Shown: one piece after another, positions 8,278 through 18,902 of the stretch
Layout of the letters: every line of letters begins with the position of its first letter
Numbering within the stretch: the stretch's first letter is position 1
Origin: Colwellia echini
GTDB lineage: Bacteria > Pseudomonadota > Gammaproteobacteria > Enterobacterales > Alteromonadaceae
Length of the DNA stretch: 64,000 bases
Assembly: GCF_002843355.2 (NCBI RefSeq)
Contig: NZ_PJAI02000001.1
Location: forward strand, 1 to 64,000
Reading direction: 5' to 3'
Notes under the pieces: model-generated
Seen by the model: the letters and a program-made list of their open reading frames with translations, nothing else
Database searches by the model: none
Told to the model about the DNA's origin: nothing
Program-made: the position numbers and the translations under genes

Positions 8278-9609
8278 ATGAATGCTGAACAACTCAGATC
8301 TATTTATTTACGTAAAAATCTATCCTTAGCGTGGCCACTAGCATTTAATGCCTTATTGATGCAATCCATGTTAATTATAGATCTACTGCTTATTTCCCCT
8401 CTAGGTGAAGTTTCTTTAGCTGCAATGGGAATAGCGACTACTATTATCGCTTTTTTTCTCGGCTTGCAGATTGCTTTGGCTAATGGTACGCAGCTCATTG
8501 TGGGTAGAATTTTTGGTGCAAAAGATAAAGCAAGATTACAGAAAGCTTTTGGTTCAGGTTTATTTATCAGCGTTTCTGCTGCGCTCATCTTTATTTTATT
8601 ATTAGTTCTGTGGAGTGATAACCTGACTGGGTTATTAACCCAAGATCCTTTCATCGCCGAACAAATCCATAACTATTTATCAGTGGCGCAATACATTTTA
8701 TTGTTTAACGCAATCACCCAAACAATTACTGTATATTTAAATGGACAAGGTAACACCAAAACCTCATTACAAGTGTATTTGATTGAGGTCCCTTTTAATG
8801 CACTGATGAGTTACTTGCTTATTTTCGGTGTAGATAATGTATCTATGGGGTTAGGCGTTGTTGGTGCAGCGTATGGCAGTTTAGCTGCAGTTTTATTACG
8901 ATTAATTCTTTTATTTAGCTATGTCTTAAAACAGAAAGTATTACCGGAAGTTAAGCGTAAAACATATCTTGACGTTACAGCCATTAAAGCGCACTTTACT
9001 GAAATAATGCCAATTGCCGCCAACTTTTTAGTATTGTCTGTTGGTAATACCGTTTATCAATTATTATTTTCTCAATTAAATATTTATTCTTATGTAGCAA
9101 TTACCTTAGTATTTCCTTGGTTACGTATTGCTACACAGTTAATTGTAGCTTGGGCACAAGCCAGTGCAATTAGTATTACTCAGGCCATTGGTCAAGGAAA
9201 TATCAATCATATCAAACCGATTATTGATAGCTGTCTTAAATTGGGTGCGGTACTCGCGTGTTTGGTTGCCTTATGCTTATACGGCTTTAGTTTAAGCGTA
9301 GAATTAATTTATCCTAAAGTAGAGCAACAAACGTTAATAGCACTTGCCAGTATTACGCCTCTGTATGTTTTATTACCGTTAATTCGTACCTATAACACGA
9401 TTTCAGGTAATTGCTTGCGTGCAATGGGAAAAAGCATGCAAGTGCTTAACATTCATTTTGTAACTCAATGGGTTATTGTTCTACCGCTAGCGAGTTATTT
9501 TATTCTTGTGGCAGAATTACCCTTATTCTGGGCGTTTGCTTTGTTACCACTAGAAGAGTTATTGAAGTCGGTACCTTTTCATTACATGTTGAAAAATTAT
9601 CGCATTTAA
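8278..9609 (+). CDS. MATE-family multidrug/metabolite efflux transporter
   Basis: The 443-residue protein shows the MATE two-bundle layout: about twelve membrane helices, with the N-terminal repeat (LAWPLAFNALLMQSMLIIDL, residues 17-36; LAAMGIATTI near 47) and a second half starting about residue 235 (HFTEIMPIAANFLVLSVGN). MATE proteins export drugs or metabolites in exchange for sodium or protons. It begins 25 bases after the lipoprotein gene, so they are probably cotranscribed. No detectable strong ribosome binding site (ACCCCATTAA precedes the ATG), which is unusual for a non-overlapping downstream gene. Confidence 0.9.
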   Translation: MNAEQLRSIYLRKNLSLAWPLAFNALLMQSMLIIDLLLISPLGEVSLAAMGIATTIIAFFLGLQIALANGTQLIVGRIFGAKDKARLQKAFGSGLFISVSAALIFILLLVLWSDNLTGLLTQDPFIAEQIHNYLSVAQYILLFNAITQTITVYLNGQGNTKTSLQVYLIEVPFNALMSYLLIFGVDNVSMGLGVVGAAYGSLAAVLLRLILLFSYVLKQKVLPEVKRKTYLDVTAIKAHFTEIMPIAANFLVLSVGNTVYQLLFSQLNIYSYVAITLVFPWLRIATQLIVAWAQASAISITQAIGQGNINHIKPIIDSCLKLGAVLACLVALCLYGFSLSVELIYPKVEQQTLIALASITPLYVLLPLIRTYNTISGNCLRAMGKSMQVLNIHFVTQWVIVLPLASYFILVAELPLFWAFALLPLEELLKSVPFHYMLKNYRI

Positions 9610-9801
9610 TACTCTATTGTTAGTTTTACAGATATCTTTAATTTTTAGGTAATTATTAGGATGTTTGATTGGTGTTCTAGGTTTCGTGGGCGGGAACTTG
9701 TTCACTGTGTCTAGCATTGATATTTAACTCGAAAAAGACTACTTAGATTGTTGATGGTAGTTATTACTTTAGTTAATGGACTAAACTTTATTAACTGATC
9801 A

Positions 9802-10287
9802 TCACTTTATGGGAAATATAACGGTAAAATTATTCGACTTACTTAGAATAAAAGACTTAGTTTCACTGTTTTTTTCAACCACAAGTAATTTTGTAGTATG
9901 ACGGTATATATCTTTCAGTGAGCCATTAATTAGCTGAATTTTTGTGGTTTTTACTGGCATAGTAATCTCCTTGAAAAATACAGATGTTTCGTGTCCTAAG
10001 CTTACGGTACCTTCACCTAATGAAATGTTTTTATCTTTTACGACTATTTTTAAAGTACTGGTTATATGCTCAAGCAATTGTTCACTAAACTGTTCAGGTG
10101 TTGTGTAAGGTGATTCAGAAAAATGCTGTTTTACCTCTTTTCTAAAAGCATCTAACGAAGATTTTATTTGTAAGCTCCAACGATTATTGTCTTGTTCGGT
10201 TAGCGTAATGACTGAATAGTCAAACCCATGAGACTGAGCACCTAAAGAAAACCACAATACAGAAAAAAATAATATGATTTTTTTCAT
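9802..10287 (-). CDS. Small secreted protein of unknown function, partner of YHYH lipoprotein
   Basis: I place the start at the ATG at 10287, giving 161 residues beginning KKIILFFSVLWFSLGAQSHG, a standard Sec signal peptide, after TTGAGGTATATCTG; an in-frame start 51 bases upstream would bury the signal. The mature domain begins HGFDYSVITLTEQ and is beta-strand-like, with no cysteines, and I do not recognise it with confidence; it vaguely resembles small periplasmic DUF6702-type proteins. It lies 91 bases downstream of the YHYH-domain lipoprotein on the same strand, separated by a hairpin, so it may be expressed at a lower level from the same transcript. Confidence 0.75.
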   Translation of the reverse strand: MKKIILFFSVLWFSLGAQSHGFDYSVITLTEQDNNRWSLQIKSSLDAFRKEVKQHFSESPYTTPEQFSEQLLEHITSTLKIVVKDKNISLGEGTVSLGHETSVFFKEITMPVKTTKIQLINGSLKDIYRHTTKLLVVEKNSETKSFILSKSNNFTVIFPIK

Positions 10288-10330
10288 CAGATATACCTCA
10301 ATTAAAATTAATAAATATTGACCTAGAATA

Positions 10331-10358
10331 AAGCCCATTATTAGCTAATAACGGGCTT
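10331..10358 (-). terminator. Hairpin between YHYH lipoprotein gene and its downstream partner
   Basis: AAGCCC and GGGCTT flank the perfect palindrome TTATTAGCTAATAA, giving a nearly continuous stem of about 13 base pairs. On the minus strand it is followed by TTTATTC, a poor T-run. It could be a partial terminator or an RNA-stabilising stem between the two genes. Confidence 0.5.
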
Positions 10359-10378
10359 ATTATTTTGAATTTTTACGG

Positions 10379-11452
10379 CTAGCGAGGAGGTCCTGTTCTG
10401 TCGTCCTCCTCTTCTGTTTCAGCCCATGCGCCATAGAAACAATCTAAGAATTCATTACTATCTAAAGACATTACGTGATAATGATAGCCTCGAGTATCAT
10501 CACTATGACCTCTACACTCATCTAACTCAGTTGCTTCATTACCCTCGTCGTCTAATTTAGCATAAAGCCCATGCCCATCTAGTGCATAGCCTATCATCGC
10601 GGAGTGATCGTCAGATTGTTCAATGCGAGTCGTCATTCCGGTATCGCCATGATAGTGGTAACCCAAGCTGTTATTCACATGTCCACCGGCATCATCTACA
10701 GGGGCAATTTGGTAACCCGCAAGAATAATATCGATATCAGCCGGATGATCAAACCTTACACCATTAAACGCTAGTCCTCTTACTGAAGGCCCATATTCAA
10801 CACCAGCTACTTCTAAAGTTGGTCCGTCACTTAGTTCTACAGGTTCATCTTGTTTGCGGGGGGTAATAGGAATTAAATAAGAGACTTGAGTACTTACCCA
10901 TTCAGGTAAACATTGCGCACACATGTTTTTAAATTCATCTTCAATATTTGGATCTGCTCCTAATTCACATTGTTCGGCAGTTTCCATTCTTCGCACATTT
11001 CCATCATCGTCGTACATCTTAAAACCACTATCATTATAATAAGTCGCTAAGTTTAAAATAAATGGGCCGTCTAAATCGTTTATTTCACCATTATCAAACC
11101 ATAAACCACCTTTTTCAGCAGTATCATAAATGGTTTCTGGACACCAAGGTCCCATATCATGTTCAGAGGCAATATGATTAGAAGTAATTTCATAACACAA
11201 TGTTTCAGTGGCATCGGTCAAGGTACACGATACGGTATCGATACTGACATCATCACCCGTTAAAAATAAAGTGGCATCAACATCTAAAACTATTTCACCC
11301 TCATCAGTTAACTCTGAATCAGTTAACTCTGTATCAGTTAATTCGGTATCGGTTAACTCGTTGCTAGTTGAGTCATCACTCGCATTACCACCACAAGAAG
11401 CGATAATAATGCTCAGAGAAATAGCTATCACTTTAAATATTGTGTTATTCAC
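10379..11452 (-). CDS. YHYH-domain lipoprotein
   Basis: The likely start is a GTG at 11452 (NNTIFKVIAISLSIIIASCGG follows), because AAGGGG lies eight bases upstream and it yields a proper lipoprotein signal with lipobox IIASC; the longest ORF would add 39 residues containing another hydrophobic segment. The mature protein has a short threonine-glutamate-leucine-aspartate repeat (about residues 30-50), a cysteine-containing middle (EQCELGADPN, MCAQCLPEW), and a C-terminal YHYH domain with two visible copies of the name motif (GYHYHGDTG and GYHYHVM). YHYH proteins are secreted, of unknown function, with conserved histidines suggesting metal binding. The charged tail EEEDDRTGPPR is unusual. Confidence 0.85.
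   Translation of the reverse strand: MNNTIFKVIAISLSIIIASCGGNASDDSTSNELTDTELTDTELTDSELTDEGEIVLDVDATLFLTGDDVSIDTVSCTLTDATETLCYEITSNHIASEHDMGPWCPETIYDTAEKGGLWFDNGEINDLDGPFILNLATYYNDSGFKMYDDDGNVRRMETAEQCELGADPNIEDEFKNMCAQCLPEWVSTQVSYLIPITPRKQDEPVELSDGPTLEVAGVEYGPSVRGLAFNGVRFDHPADIDIILAGYQIAPVDDAGGHVNNSLGYHYHGDTGMTTRIEQSDDHSAMIGYALDGHGLYAKLDDEGNEATELDECRGHSDDTRGYHYHVMSLDSNEFLDCFYGAWAETEEEDDRTGPPR
11303..11362. repeat. 15-bp minisatellite inside the YHYH lipoprotein gene
   Basis: Four consecutive 15-bp units (ATCAGTTAACTCTGA type, at 11303, 11318, 11333 and 11348) encode the pentapeptide repeat TELTD just after the lipid-anchoring cysteine. The first two differ only in the last base. Whole-codon units mean copy-number change would lengthen or shorten the tether without a frameshift. 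Confidence 0.85.
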
Positions 11453-11904
11453 ACAGTTTCCCCTTTCTAAAAATTTAGTCACTATTATTTGACTTAGTGT
11501 ATAAGCGAAAAAAGGAAACATTGTGCAGGAAATAAGGAAGTTTACTTTGCTGGTTAGGTTGAGAAGCATTTATTAATAACAGGAGCGACAAATAAAAATA
11601 TTAATAATAGGCAAAAAACGATTAGTTATAAGTTTAGCCACAAAAAAGCTAAAGAATTACTTCTTTTAGCTTTTCAATTTTAATGATTTGATAAGTATGC
11701 ACTTAAACCGCGAATATAAATTTTCATGAACTACGCTGTCGCCTATAAAACAGTAAAAGTAATTAAAATATATTTGGTAATTAAGGTGACTTTTAACTAA
11801 TGTTATTTAATAAAGTTTAACTATTTAGGCGATTGTCTTGAGCAACGCGATTACTTAATTAGTTGAAATTAATATATCTATATATTCAAAAGGTTGTAGA
11901 GCAA
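11453..11904. other. 452-bp divergent intergenic region (YHYH lipoprotein / chemoreceptor)
   Basis: No ORF was found. It holds a bulged hairpin at 11644-11674 (AAAAGCTAAAGAA with TTCTTTTAGCTTTT, loop TTAC, followed by T-rich sequence on both strands) that looks like a terminator, although no gene ends there; it may end antisense or divergent transcripts. TAAAGTTT (11811-11818) followed by GGCGAT (11828-11833) recalls a flagellar sigma-28 promoter, but spacing is about two bases short. Confidence 0.4.
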
Positions 11905-13488
11905 ATGAAGTTATCAAGACAATTGGCAGTTATTATTTTAGTTGCTACTTTTGGTTTAATTATCCTTGGAGTAGTAACCTTACAAACACTAAGATCCAAT
12001 TTAATGAGTAGTGGTGAGCATGAAATAAAAACAATTTTATCTTTAGCTAAAGAGCAGGCTAAATTCTATATTGAGCTTGAACAACAAAATAAAATATCCC
12101 GAGAAGAAGCAGAAGAAAAAGTTATCGAAGTATTATCAAATATGCGCTATGACACTTCTTATATATGGGCAAATGATAATAATGCTATTTCACGGGTTCA
12201 TCCTAACGCTTCTGTGCTAGGGGAATTTCAGCCAACGTATGCAACACATTTTAAAGAACTCAGTAACGTTGAGTTTTTTATAGGTGTTGGTGAGTATCCT
12301 AAAGCAGGGAGCGATAAACTTTTTACTAAAATCAACGGCTCGACAAAGTTACCCCATTGGGACTGGGTTTTTGGTTTTGGTATTTACATGGATGATGTAA
12401 ATGAAAAATACATGAATTCAGCGATATCTTTTACTTTAATTGCATTAGTAATCATCTCTTTAATTATTGCTACAGCTGTTTATATTGCACGTAACATTAT
12501 TAAAAGTATTGGTGGTGAGCCAAGCTATGCTTTATCAGTCACGAGTCGCATTGCAGATGGTTATCTAAACCAAGAAATTGAAGGTACCTTTACAGAAACT
12601 AGTTTACTAGGCTCGATTAGTCGAATGCAAAAATCGCTTCAAGCTATGGTTAGAGATATCAACAAGGGGGCTGTGATGTTAACCGCTTCAACGAAGTCAC
12701 TCAATGAGCAAATGCATCACATTTCAACTGCTTATCAGAAATCATCTGATGCCTCTCACTCAACTGCAGCTGCTATACAAGAGCTTTCGTCATGTATCCA
12801 AGAAATAGCCAATAGTGCACGTGATGCAGAGTCTAACTCGGAAGAATCTTCAACTATATCACTGCGTGGAGAAGATGCAGTAAAAAATTCTGCAGATAGT
12901 ATTATTGAAATTGCAGAAAAAATAACACAATCGACAGAAGAAATTGATCGCTTACAAAAACGCTCAATAGACATAGGGAATATTGTCAATGTCATTAGAG
13001 AAATTGCAGAGCAGACCAATTTATTAGCTTTAAACGCAGCAATAGAAGCTGCAAGGGCTGGTGAGCAAGGACGAGGTTTTGCAGTTGTTGCCGATGAAGT
13101 AAGAACTCTTGCTTCACGAACTGCAAGTGCAACATCAGAGATCACTGCAACAATTAATAAGGTTCAGGCAGAAACAGAAAATGTAGCAAAAACTATGCTT
13201 GCTGTTTTACCAAAAGTAGAAGAGAGCGTAACTAGCTCTAATCAAGTAACTAAAATGCTAGCAGATATTCGTGTCGGCTCAGATGCTACTTTAAATCAAA
13301 TACGAGTTGTTTCCAGCTCATCTGAAGAGCAAAATAAAGCAACGCACGATCTTGCTATGCATGTAGAGGATATCTCAAACATGATACAGGAAACAGCGGC
13401 TGCTGTAGCAAGCTCTAGAGAAAACATGGAGACTCTAGATAAACTTGCGGGTGATCTGCACAACAGTGTTAGTTATTTTAAAATTTAA
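11905..13488 (+). CDS. Methyl-accepting chemotaxis protein with single Cache sensor
   Basis: A 527-residue chemoreceptor. The start at ATG 11905 ([13 protein letters not shown]) puts the first membrane helix at residues 7-29; an upstream TTG (11863) would add fourteen residues. A periplasmic sCache_2-type sensor spans about 35-170 ([17 protein letters not shown] and [16 protein letters not shown] are typical), a second helix lies near 180-200, then a HAMP-like linker and the long signalling coiled coil, with the conserved hairpin tip [20 protein letters not shown] near residue 377. It relays ligand binding to CheA/CheW. No NWETF-type CheR-binding tail is present. Cache_2 receptors often bind small organic acids; the ligand here is unknown. 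The gene stands alone with a terminator after it. Confidence 0.93.
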   Translation: MKLSRQLAVIILVATFGLIILGVVTLQTLRSNLMSSGEHEIKTILSLAKEQAKFYIELEQQNKISREEAEEKVIEVLSNMRYDTSYIWANDNNAISRVHPNASVLGEFQPTYATHFKELSNVEFFIGVGEYPKAGSDKLFTKINGSTKLPHWDWVFGFGIYMDDVNEKYMNSAISFTLIALVIISLIIATAVYIARNIIKSIGGEPSYALSVTSRIADGYLNQEIEGTFTETSLLGSISRMQKSLQAMVRDINKGAVMLTASTKSLNEQMHHISTAYQKSSDASHSTAAAIQELSSCIQEIANSARDAESNSEESSTISLRGEDAVKNSADSIIEIAEKITQSTEEIDRLQKRSIDIGNIVNVIREIAEQTNLLALNAAIEAARAGEQGRGFAVVADEVRTLASRTASATSEITATINKVQAETENVAKTMLAVLPKVEESVTSSNQVTKMLADIRVGSDATLNQIRVVSSSSEEQNKATHDLAMHVEDISNMIQETAAAVASSRENMETLDKLAGDLHNSVSYFKI

Positions 13489-13560
13489 GCGGTTTTATAT
13501 AATTTATATCACTACTAGATTATTTATTTGATCGTTTCCCTACGTATAAAGTAGATACAA

Positions 13561-13594
13561 AAAAGCGAAAAGACTCACATCTTTTCGCTTTTTT
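13561..13594. terminator. Bidirectional terminator between chemoreceptor and cysH
   Basis: AAAAGCGAAAAGA (13561-13573) pairs perfectly with TCTTTTCGCTTTT (13580-13592) around a six-base loop. T-runs occur on both strands, serving the convergent chemoreceptor gene and cysH. Confidence 0.93.
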
Positions 13595-13641
13595 AATATT
13601 AAGAATTACGTAACAAGAGTTACGAAAAAAGTATTAACTAA

Positions 13642-14415
13642 CTAAATACCATCACCGTCAGTATGTAAGCCACATTCACGTTGACCACCACCAAAACGGG
13701 TTTCTTCTTCGGTCATACCTAACGTTAATGGACGAGTACTGTGTACGTCACCCACTGATACATAACCTTCATCCCATAATGGATGATAAGGTAAGTTATG
13801 TTTAGTTAAGTATTGGTGTACGTCTTTATTGCTCCAATCAATGATTGGATGCACTTTATAACGACCACGTAATGTACCTACAACGCCTAAACCTTGTCGA
13901 TGTTCAGACTGTTGACGACGAACACCTGAAAACCATGTTTGTGCTTCAAGCTCGGTTAAGCCACGTTCTAATGGCTCTACTTTATTACGGCGATTATAAG
14001 CTTTAAGTGCTTCATCAGTTGATGCCCACTCTTCACCGTATTTAGCCATTTGCCATGCAGCACTTTCTTCAGCTTGATAAACTTTTAAGTTCAAGTTTAA
14101 GCGTTCAGTCATTTGTTCAATAAAGCGATAAGTTTCAGGAAACAAATGACCTGTATCAGTTAGCAATACAGGGATATTGCTATCTACTTGCGTTAACAAA
14201 TGCAACATTACCGCAGATTGAATACCAAAACTTGATGACAATACAAAAGCGCCAGGCAAGTTTTGCATTGCCCATTCAGCGCGCTGTTGTGCCGTTTGCT
14301 TTTCAAGTGCTTGGTTCCAATCAGCTAACGCTGGGTTTGGAAACTCAAGTTCAGTAATTATCCCTGCAGCATTAGTTGCTGTATTGGTTGCCGAACTATT
14401 TGCCATATTAGGCAT
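13642..14415 (-). CDS. cysH: Phosphoadenosine phosphosulfate (PAPS) reductase
   Basis: CysH reduces PAPS to sulfite with thioredoxin. The 257-residue protein has the P-loop-like motif [14 protein letters not shown] (residues 59-72), the [14 protein letters not shown] motif (about 85-98), [11 protein letters not shown] and the catalytic C-terminal ECGLH motif; the extra cysteine pairs that mark iron-sulfur APS reductases are absent, so this is the PAPS-type enzyme. The ATG at 14415 overlaps the end of cysI by eight bases, consistent with translational coupling. The first twenty residues (alanine, threonine and asparagine rich) are a poorly conserved extension. Last gene of the cysJIH operon. 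Confidence 0.96.
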   Translation of the reverse strand: MPNMANSSATNTATNAAGIITELEFPNPALADWNQALEKQTAQQRAEWAMQNLPGAFVLSSSFGIQSAVMLHLLTQVDSNIPVLLTDTGHLFPETYRFIEQMTERLNLNLKVYQAEESAAWQMAKYGEEWASTDEALKAYNRRNKVEPLERGLTELEAQTWFSGVRRQQSEHRQGLGVVGTLRGRYKVHPIIDWSNKDVHQYLTKHNLPYHPLWDEGYVSVGDVHSTRPLTLGMTEEETRFGGGQRECGLHTDGDGI

Positions 14416-16162
14416 GATGAAAATCTCTAAAACTAACTATTACTTGCTCTACAATGCCGGCGCGAATAACGAAATCACCGAAAGCTTCATTGTCGTTACG
14501 CTCTGCAGACCAACGTGCAGTTAACGCATCAATTTCGCTTAAGATCATCGCTTCATCAACATTTTCTTTGTAAAGCTTAGGTACACGTGAGCCAGCTAAG
14601 TCACTACCTAAATACATGTTGTATTTACCCGGCCCTTTACCTACTAAACCAATTTCAGCAAGCATTGCACGGCCACAGCCGTTAGGACAACCAGTAACAC
14701 GTAAGATAATGCTTTCGTCTTTTAGGTTGTTCTTTTCAAGAATTGCTTCAACATCGTCAACTAAACCTGGTAAGTAACGCTCAGCTTCAGCCATTGCTAA
14801 CGGACAAGTAGGGAAAGCAACACAAGCCATAGAGCTCATACGTTGGTTAGATACTTTGTCGCTAATTAAACCATGTTCACGCGCAATTTTCTCGATAGTG
14901 GCTTTATCTTCTGGTGCAACACCTGCAACTATTAAGTTTTGGTTTGCGGTTAAACGGAAATCACCTTTATGAATTTTAGCGATTTCTAACATACCTGTTT
15001 TTAAGGCTTTATTGCCTGTAGGCACGCCATCTAAATCAAGAATACGACCATTTTCTATGAATAAAGTTAAATGTTCTTTACCATCAATACCTGCAACCCA
15101 ACCGAAGCTATCGCCACGATGAGTAAATTCGTATGGACGTGAATCTTCAAATTTAACACCCGCACGTTCTTCAACTTCAGCTCTAAACGCGTCAGCACCT
15201 ACACGGTCTAGTGTGTATTTGGTTTTCGCATTTTTACGGTTAACACGGTTACCCCAATCACGCTGTGTTGTTACAACCGCTGCGGCAACGTCTAATGCTT
15301 TTTCTTTTGGAATAAAACCAAAGTCATCAGCACAACGTGGGTAAGTAGAGTTATCACCGTGAGTCATGGCTAAACCGCCACCAACAAGTACGTTAAAACC
15401 AATTAACTTACCGTTTTCACTAATTGCTACAAAGTTTAAGTCGTTAGCGTGAACATCAATATCGTTGTTTGGTGGAATAACTACAGTTGTTTTGAATTTA
15501 CGTGGTAAATAGTTGCTACCTAAAATTGGCTCAACTTCTTCACCTTCGGTTGTTTCAACGCGCTCTTCATCTAACCAAATCTCAGCATAAGCACGAGTTT
15601 TAGGAAGTAAGTGCTCACTAAGCTTAATAGCCCACTCGTAAGCTTCTTGATGTAACTCTGACTCAACAGGGTTAGAAGTACAAAGTACGTTGCGGTTAAC
15701 ATCACCCGCCGTAGCAATTGAATCAAGACCAACACTGTTAAGTGTTTGGTGCATTAATTTAATGTTTGGCTTTAATACACCGTGAAACTGAAAGGTTTGA
15801 CGTGTAGTTAAACGAATACTGCCGTAAGACGTATATTCATCAGCAAACTTATCAATTGCTAACCATTGGTCGGTACTAATAATACCACCTGGTAAACGTG
15901 CACGAAGCATTACGTTATGTAACGGTTCAAGCTTTTGCTTTTGACGTTCAGCACGAATGTCACGGTCATCTTGTTGATACATACCGTGAGTACGAATTAA
16001 CTGGAAGTTATCAGCTGTAAAGCCGCCAGTCATTCGGTCTTGTAAATCTTCTAAAATAGTACCACGAAGAAAGTCGCTTTCCGCTTTTAAGCGTTCGTTG
16101 TCAGCCTGTTTACCTTCAACAATTAGTACAGGGTTTTCAACTTTTGTTAACTTGTTGCTCAT
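14408..16162 (-). CDS. cysI: NADPH-sulfite reductase hemoprotein (beta) subunit
   Basis: CysI catalyses six-electron reduction of sulfite to sulfide using siroheme and a 4Fe-4S cluster fed by the CysJ flavoprotein. The 584 residues match the family length. Cluster/siroheme cysteines are visible in [13 protein letters not shown] (about 439-451) and [11 protein letters not shown] (about 482-492), and sulfite-binding basic residues in [12 protein letters not shown] and [10 protein letters not shown]. Its ATG overlaps the cysJ stop by one base (TAATG), a coupled arrangement. Cytoplasmic, part of assimilatory sulfate reduction for cysteine synthesis. Confidence 0.97.
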   Translation of the reverse strand: MSNKLTKVENPVLIVEGKQADNERLKAESDFLRGTILEDLQDRMTGGFTADNFQLIRTHGMYQQDDRDIRAERQKQKLEPLHNVMLRARLPGGIISTDQWLAIDKFADEYTSYGSIRLTTRQTFQFHGVLKPNIKLMHQTLNSVGLDSIATAGDVNRNVLCTSNPVESELHQEAYEWAIKLSEHLLPKTRAYAEIWLDEERVETTEGEEVEPILGSNYLPRKFKTTVVIPPNNDIDVHANDLNFVAISENGKLIGFNVLVGGGLAMTHGDNSTYPRCADDFGFIPKEKALDVAAAVVTTQRDWGNRVNRKNAKTKYTLDRVGADAFRAEVEERAGVKFEDSRPYEFTHRGDSFGWVAGIDGKEHLTLFIENGRILDLDGVPTGNKALKTGMLEIAKIHKGDFRLTANQNLIVAGVAPEDKATIEKIAREHGLISDKVSNQRMSSMACVAFPTCPLAMAEAERYLPGLVDDVEAILEKNNLKDESIILRVTGCPNGCGRAMLAEIGLVGKGPGKYNMYLGSDLAGSRVPKLYKENVDEAMILSEIDALTARWSAERNDNEAFGDFVIRAGIVEQVIVSFRDFHHA

Positions 16163-18012
16163 TAGTAAACATCCTTCTGGTAACGCTTATTTGATCTAAG
16201 TGATTTTAAGTAATCTTCGGCTTGTTCAGTACTTAACTTGCCGTGCTCTGCGATTATTTCAAGTAAAGTGTTATGTACATCTTTTGCCATACGGTTAGCA
16301 TCGCCACAAATGTATAAATGTGCGCCACGCTCTAACCAAGCAAATACTTCGCTAGCGTTTTCTTTTAAACGGTCTTGTACGTATACTTTTTCTGCTTGGT
16401 CGCGAGAGAAAGCTACGTCCATTTTGGTTAACAAGCCAGATTTTAAATAGTTCTGCCATTCAACTTGGTATAAGAAGTCTTGCGTGAAAGTTTGATCACC
16501 AAAAAACATCCAGTTATCGCCGCTTGCATCACGCGCTTCACGTTCTTGCATGAAAGCTCTAAATGGCGCAACACCAGTACCAGGACCAATCATGATAACA
16601 GGCGTTTCATCTGATTGTGGTAAACGGAAGTTGTCATTGTGCTCAACAAAAACACGTACTGTTTGGCCTTCTTCTAAACGATTTGCTAAGAAACCAGAAG
16701 CACCGCCAACACGAGGTTCACCGTTTTTGTCAAAGTTAACTACACCAACAGTTAAGTGAACTTCTTCTTCCACTTCAGATTGTGCAGAAGCGATAGAGTA
16801 TAAGCGTGGAGTGATTTTACGTAACGCATCAACAAATGTTTGTGCGTCAATATCAGCTTTAGCTAATTTAACAACATCAATTATTTGATTTTCACCTGAA
16901 AATTCACGGGCAGCATTTTTATCACTTGCTAACTCTGCTAATTTAGCGTCTTTAGACTGTAATGCCCAAAATTCAATAAATGCAGGTGCAGTTTGGGTAA
17001 TTTCTAGTTGGCTAATTAAAGCATTTTTTAAAGTAAATTCTTGCTCTTCACCAGACACTTTTAAGTTAACTTTTTCATCGCCTGAAAAGCCAAGTTCGCT
17101 TAATAAGTTAGTTACTAAAGTTTCGTCATTCTCAAACCAAACACCTAAAGCATCACCTACTTGGTAAGTTAAGCCAGATTCGCCTAAATCAATTTCAATG
17201 TGACGAACATCTTTAGCAGAATCACGACCAGTAATTTTTTGGCTTAATGAAAACTCTGCAGCATACGGATTTTGCTTAGTGTATTGGCTTTCAGCGCCGG
17301 CTGTAGCTAGAGCACCAACATTAGCAGCAGGTGCCGTAGTTGCTGTTTGGGTAAGCTCGTCTTTTAAAGTGTCAACAATACTTGATATCCAGTTTTCTGA
17401 ATCTGTATCGTAATCAACATCACAATCAACACGTGGTGCGACTTGTGTAGCGCCCAATGCTTTTAAGCGATCGTCAAAGTCTTTACCTGTTTGACAGAAA
17501 AACTCGTAGCTGCTGTCGCCTAAAGCTAAAACGCTGTACTTAAGTTCTGGTAATTTAGGTGCTTTTTTACCTAATAAGAATTCATGGAATTCAATTGCGT
17601 CATCAGGCGCTTCACCTTCACCGTTAGTACTTGCAACGATTAATAAATGTGTTTCATTTTTTAATCCTTTTGCTTTAAAGTCGGCAGTGTTTTTAAGTAC
17701 TACAGTAATACCAGCAGCTTTAGCACTTGCTGCTAATTTACTAGCAACACCTTTGGCATTACCTGTTTGTGATGCATATAATATAGTTAATGTTTTAGCT
17801 GCAACAACAGCTGATGCAGCTGCAGGAGCAAGTTGAGCATTGCCACCTTGTTCACTTTTTGCTGCTAAATAACCACTTGCCCATGCAAGTTGTAATGAAG
17901 ATAAACCAGCAACTGTTTGTTGAAGAGAAGCTAATTGATTAGCATCTAGTGAACTACTAGTGTTTGCTGAATTTGATGTATTTTGATTTAATAAGCGCTG
18001 CTCTGGCAACAT
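16162..18012 (-). CDS. cysJ: NADPH-sulfite reductase flavoprotein (alpha) subunit
   Basis: CysJ passes electrons from NADPH through FAD and FMN to CysI. Domains in order: flavodoxin-like FMN domain ([20 protein letters not shown] about 78-97; [13 protein letters not shown]), a linker/FAD domain (RLYSIASAQ near 403), and an NADPH domain ([18 protein letters not shown] near 475; C-terminal RYQKDVY). I choose ATG 18012 (LPEQRLLNQ follows) because AGGTG lies nine bases upstream; the longer ORF would start at the GTG inside that same AGGTG and lack its own site. 616 residues. First gene of the operon; the promoter must lie in the AT-rich 160 bases shared with the divergent transglycosylase gene. 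Confidence 0.95.
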   Translation of the reverse strand: MLPEQRLLNQNTSNSANTSSSLDANQLASLQQTVAGLSSLQLAWASGYLAAKSEQGGNAQLAPAAASAVVAAKTLTILYASQTGNAKGVASKLAASAKAAGITVVLKNTADFKAKGLKNETHLLIVASTNGEGEAPDDAIEFHEFLLGKKAPKLPELKYSVLALGDSSYEFFCQTGKDFDDRLKALGATQVAPRVDCDVDYDTDSENWISSIVDTLKDELTQTATTAPAANVGALATAGAESQYTKQNPYAAEFSLSQKITGRDSAKDVRHIEIDLGESGLTYQVGDALGVWFENDETLVTNLLSELGFSGDEKVNLKVSGEEQEFTLKNALISQLEITQTAPAFIEFWALQSKDAKLAELASDKNAAREFSGENQIIDVVKLAKADIDAQTFVDALRKITPRLYSIASAQSEVEEEVHLTVGVVNFDKNGEPRVGGASGFLANRLEEGQTVRVFVEHNDNFRLPQSDETPVIMIGPGTGVAPFRAFMQEREARDASGDNWMFFGDQTFTQDFLYQVEWQNYLKSGLLTKMDVAFSRDQAEKVYVQDRLKENASEVFAWLERGAHLYICGDANRMAKDVHNTLLEIIAEHGKLSTEQAEDYLKSLRSNKRYQKDVY

Positions 18013-18175
18013 AACTATTTTCACCTATGACAATTGATGCGGGCAGGATAGACAAATTCTTATCAGATCAAAAGGAATAGATAGCGATTTTTTATTCCAA
18101 AAAAGAATATAGAATTGATATTTCATGAGTAATTGTACTAAGTAATTCGTAAGTAACTAATTAATAGGTAAAAAG
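18013..18175. promoter_or_regulatory. Divergent promoter region, cysJIH / lytic transglycosylase
   Basis: These 163 bases separate two divergent starts. The centre (about 18075-18115) is strongly AT-rich and contains the imperfect inverted sequence ATTCC-AAAAAA-GAAT together with a nearby direct TATTCC repeat. A CysB site would be expected for cysJIH on general knowledge of the regulon, but the CysB consensus is too loose to call by eye. No specific operator is claimed. Confidence 0.4.
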
Positions 18176-18862
18176 TTGAAGTCACTAGGAGTTAAAAAGA
18201 TCAGCGGTTGGCCAAATAGACAACAAAAAATATCCTATTATTTTTATGGTTATTTTATTTTGTTGTGCTTAAGCTTGGCATTAAATCAGGTGTCCGCTAA
18301 GGAAACCTCAACCATTTATACCTATAAATCTTCATCAGGGGTGATGTCTTTCTCTGACATAGAGCCAATGGAGGTTGAATTTACAGTATATCGTATGGAT
18401 TGTTATGCCTGTGAAGTTGACTCGTTAATTGACTGGCGTAAAGCTAAACTTTATTTAACACCTTATCAGTCTGAAATTAACCAATCAGCATTAAAATATG
18501 GGATTGACCCTGCTTATGTGCGCGCGGTTATTCATGCTGAATCTCATTTTAACTATCAAGCTATTTCTAAACAGGGCGCACAGGGCTTAATGCAATTAAT
18601 GCCGGCGACAGCCCTGGAGCTAGGGGTGAAAAATTCGTTTAGTGCTCAGCAAAATATTATTGGCGGGGTGAAACATTTATCACGCTTGTTGAAAAAATAT
18701 AATGGCGATAATAAGCTCGCTTCTGCGGCATATAATGCAGGAGAAGGTGCGGTTAAAAGGTACGGCGGCATTCCTCCTTATAAAGAAACGCAAGTGTATG
18801 TAGAGCGTGTTGGTATTTTACATAAGCGTTATGGGCGTTTTTCATATCACAATAATCAATAG
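18176..18862 (+). CDS. SLT-type lytic transglycosylase
   Basis: Cleaves peptidoglycan glycan strands to anhydro-muropeptides in the periplasm. The 228-residue protein begins at a TTG (18176) nine bases after AGG; no later start would keep the signal segment FYGYFILLCLSLAL (about 23-36, cut near VSAKE). An N-terminal region (IYTYKSSSGVMSFSDIEP) resembles DUF4124, and the GH23 catalytic domain spans about 100-220 with catalytic glutamate in VIHAESHFNY, the GAQGLMQLMPATA motif and ASAAYNAGEGAVKRYGG. It is divergent from cysJ and ends before a hairpin at 18903. Confidence 0.92.
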   Translation: MKSLGVKKISGWPNRQQKISYYFYGYFILLCLSLALNQVSAKETSTIYTYKSSSGVMSFSDIEPMEVEFTVYRMDCYACEVDSLIDWRKAKLYLTPYQSEINQSALKYGIDPAYVRAVIHAESHFNYQAISKQGAQGLMQLMPATALELGVKNSFSAQQNIIGGVKHLSRLLKKYNGDNKLASAAYNAGEGAVKRYGGIPPYKETQVYVERVGILHKRYGRFSYHNNQ

Positions 18863-18902
18863 TTAATGCTGTGGGGTATGATATTGAGGCCGATCAAATA
18901 AA

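Noticed and set aside
11811-11833. TAAAGTTT...GGCGAT as a flagellar sigma-28 promoter for the chemoreceptor gene
   Set aside because: Spacing is about two bases too short and the -10 element is incomplete; kept only as a note in the intergenic entry.
12756-13145. 129-codon ORF antisense to the chemoreceptor gene
   Set aside because: It is a shadow of the highly conserved signalling domain in the opposite frame, with serine/alanine-rich nonsense composition.
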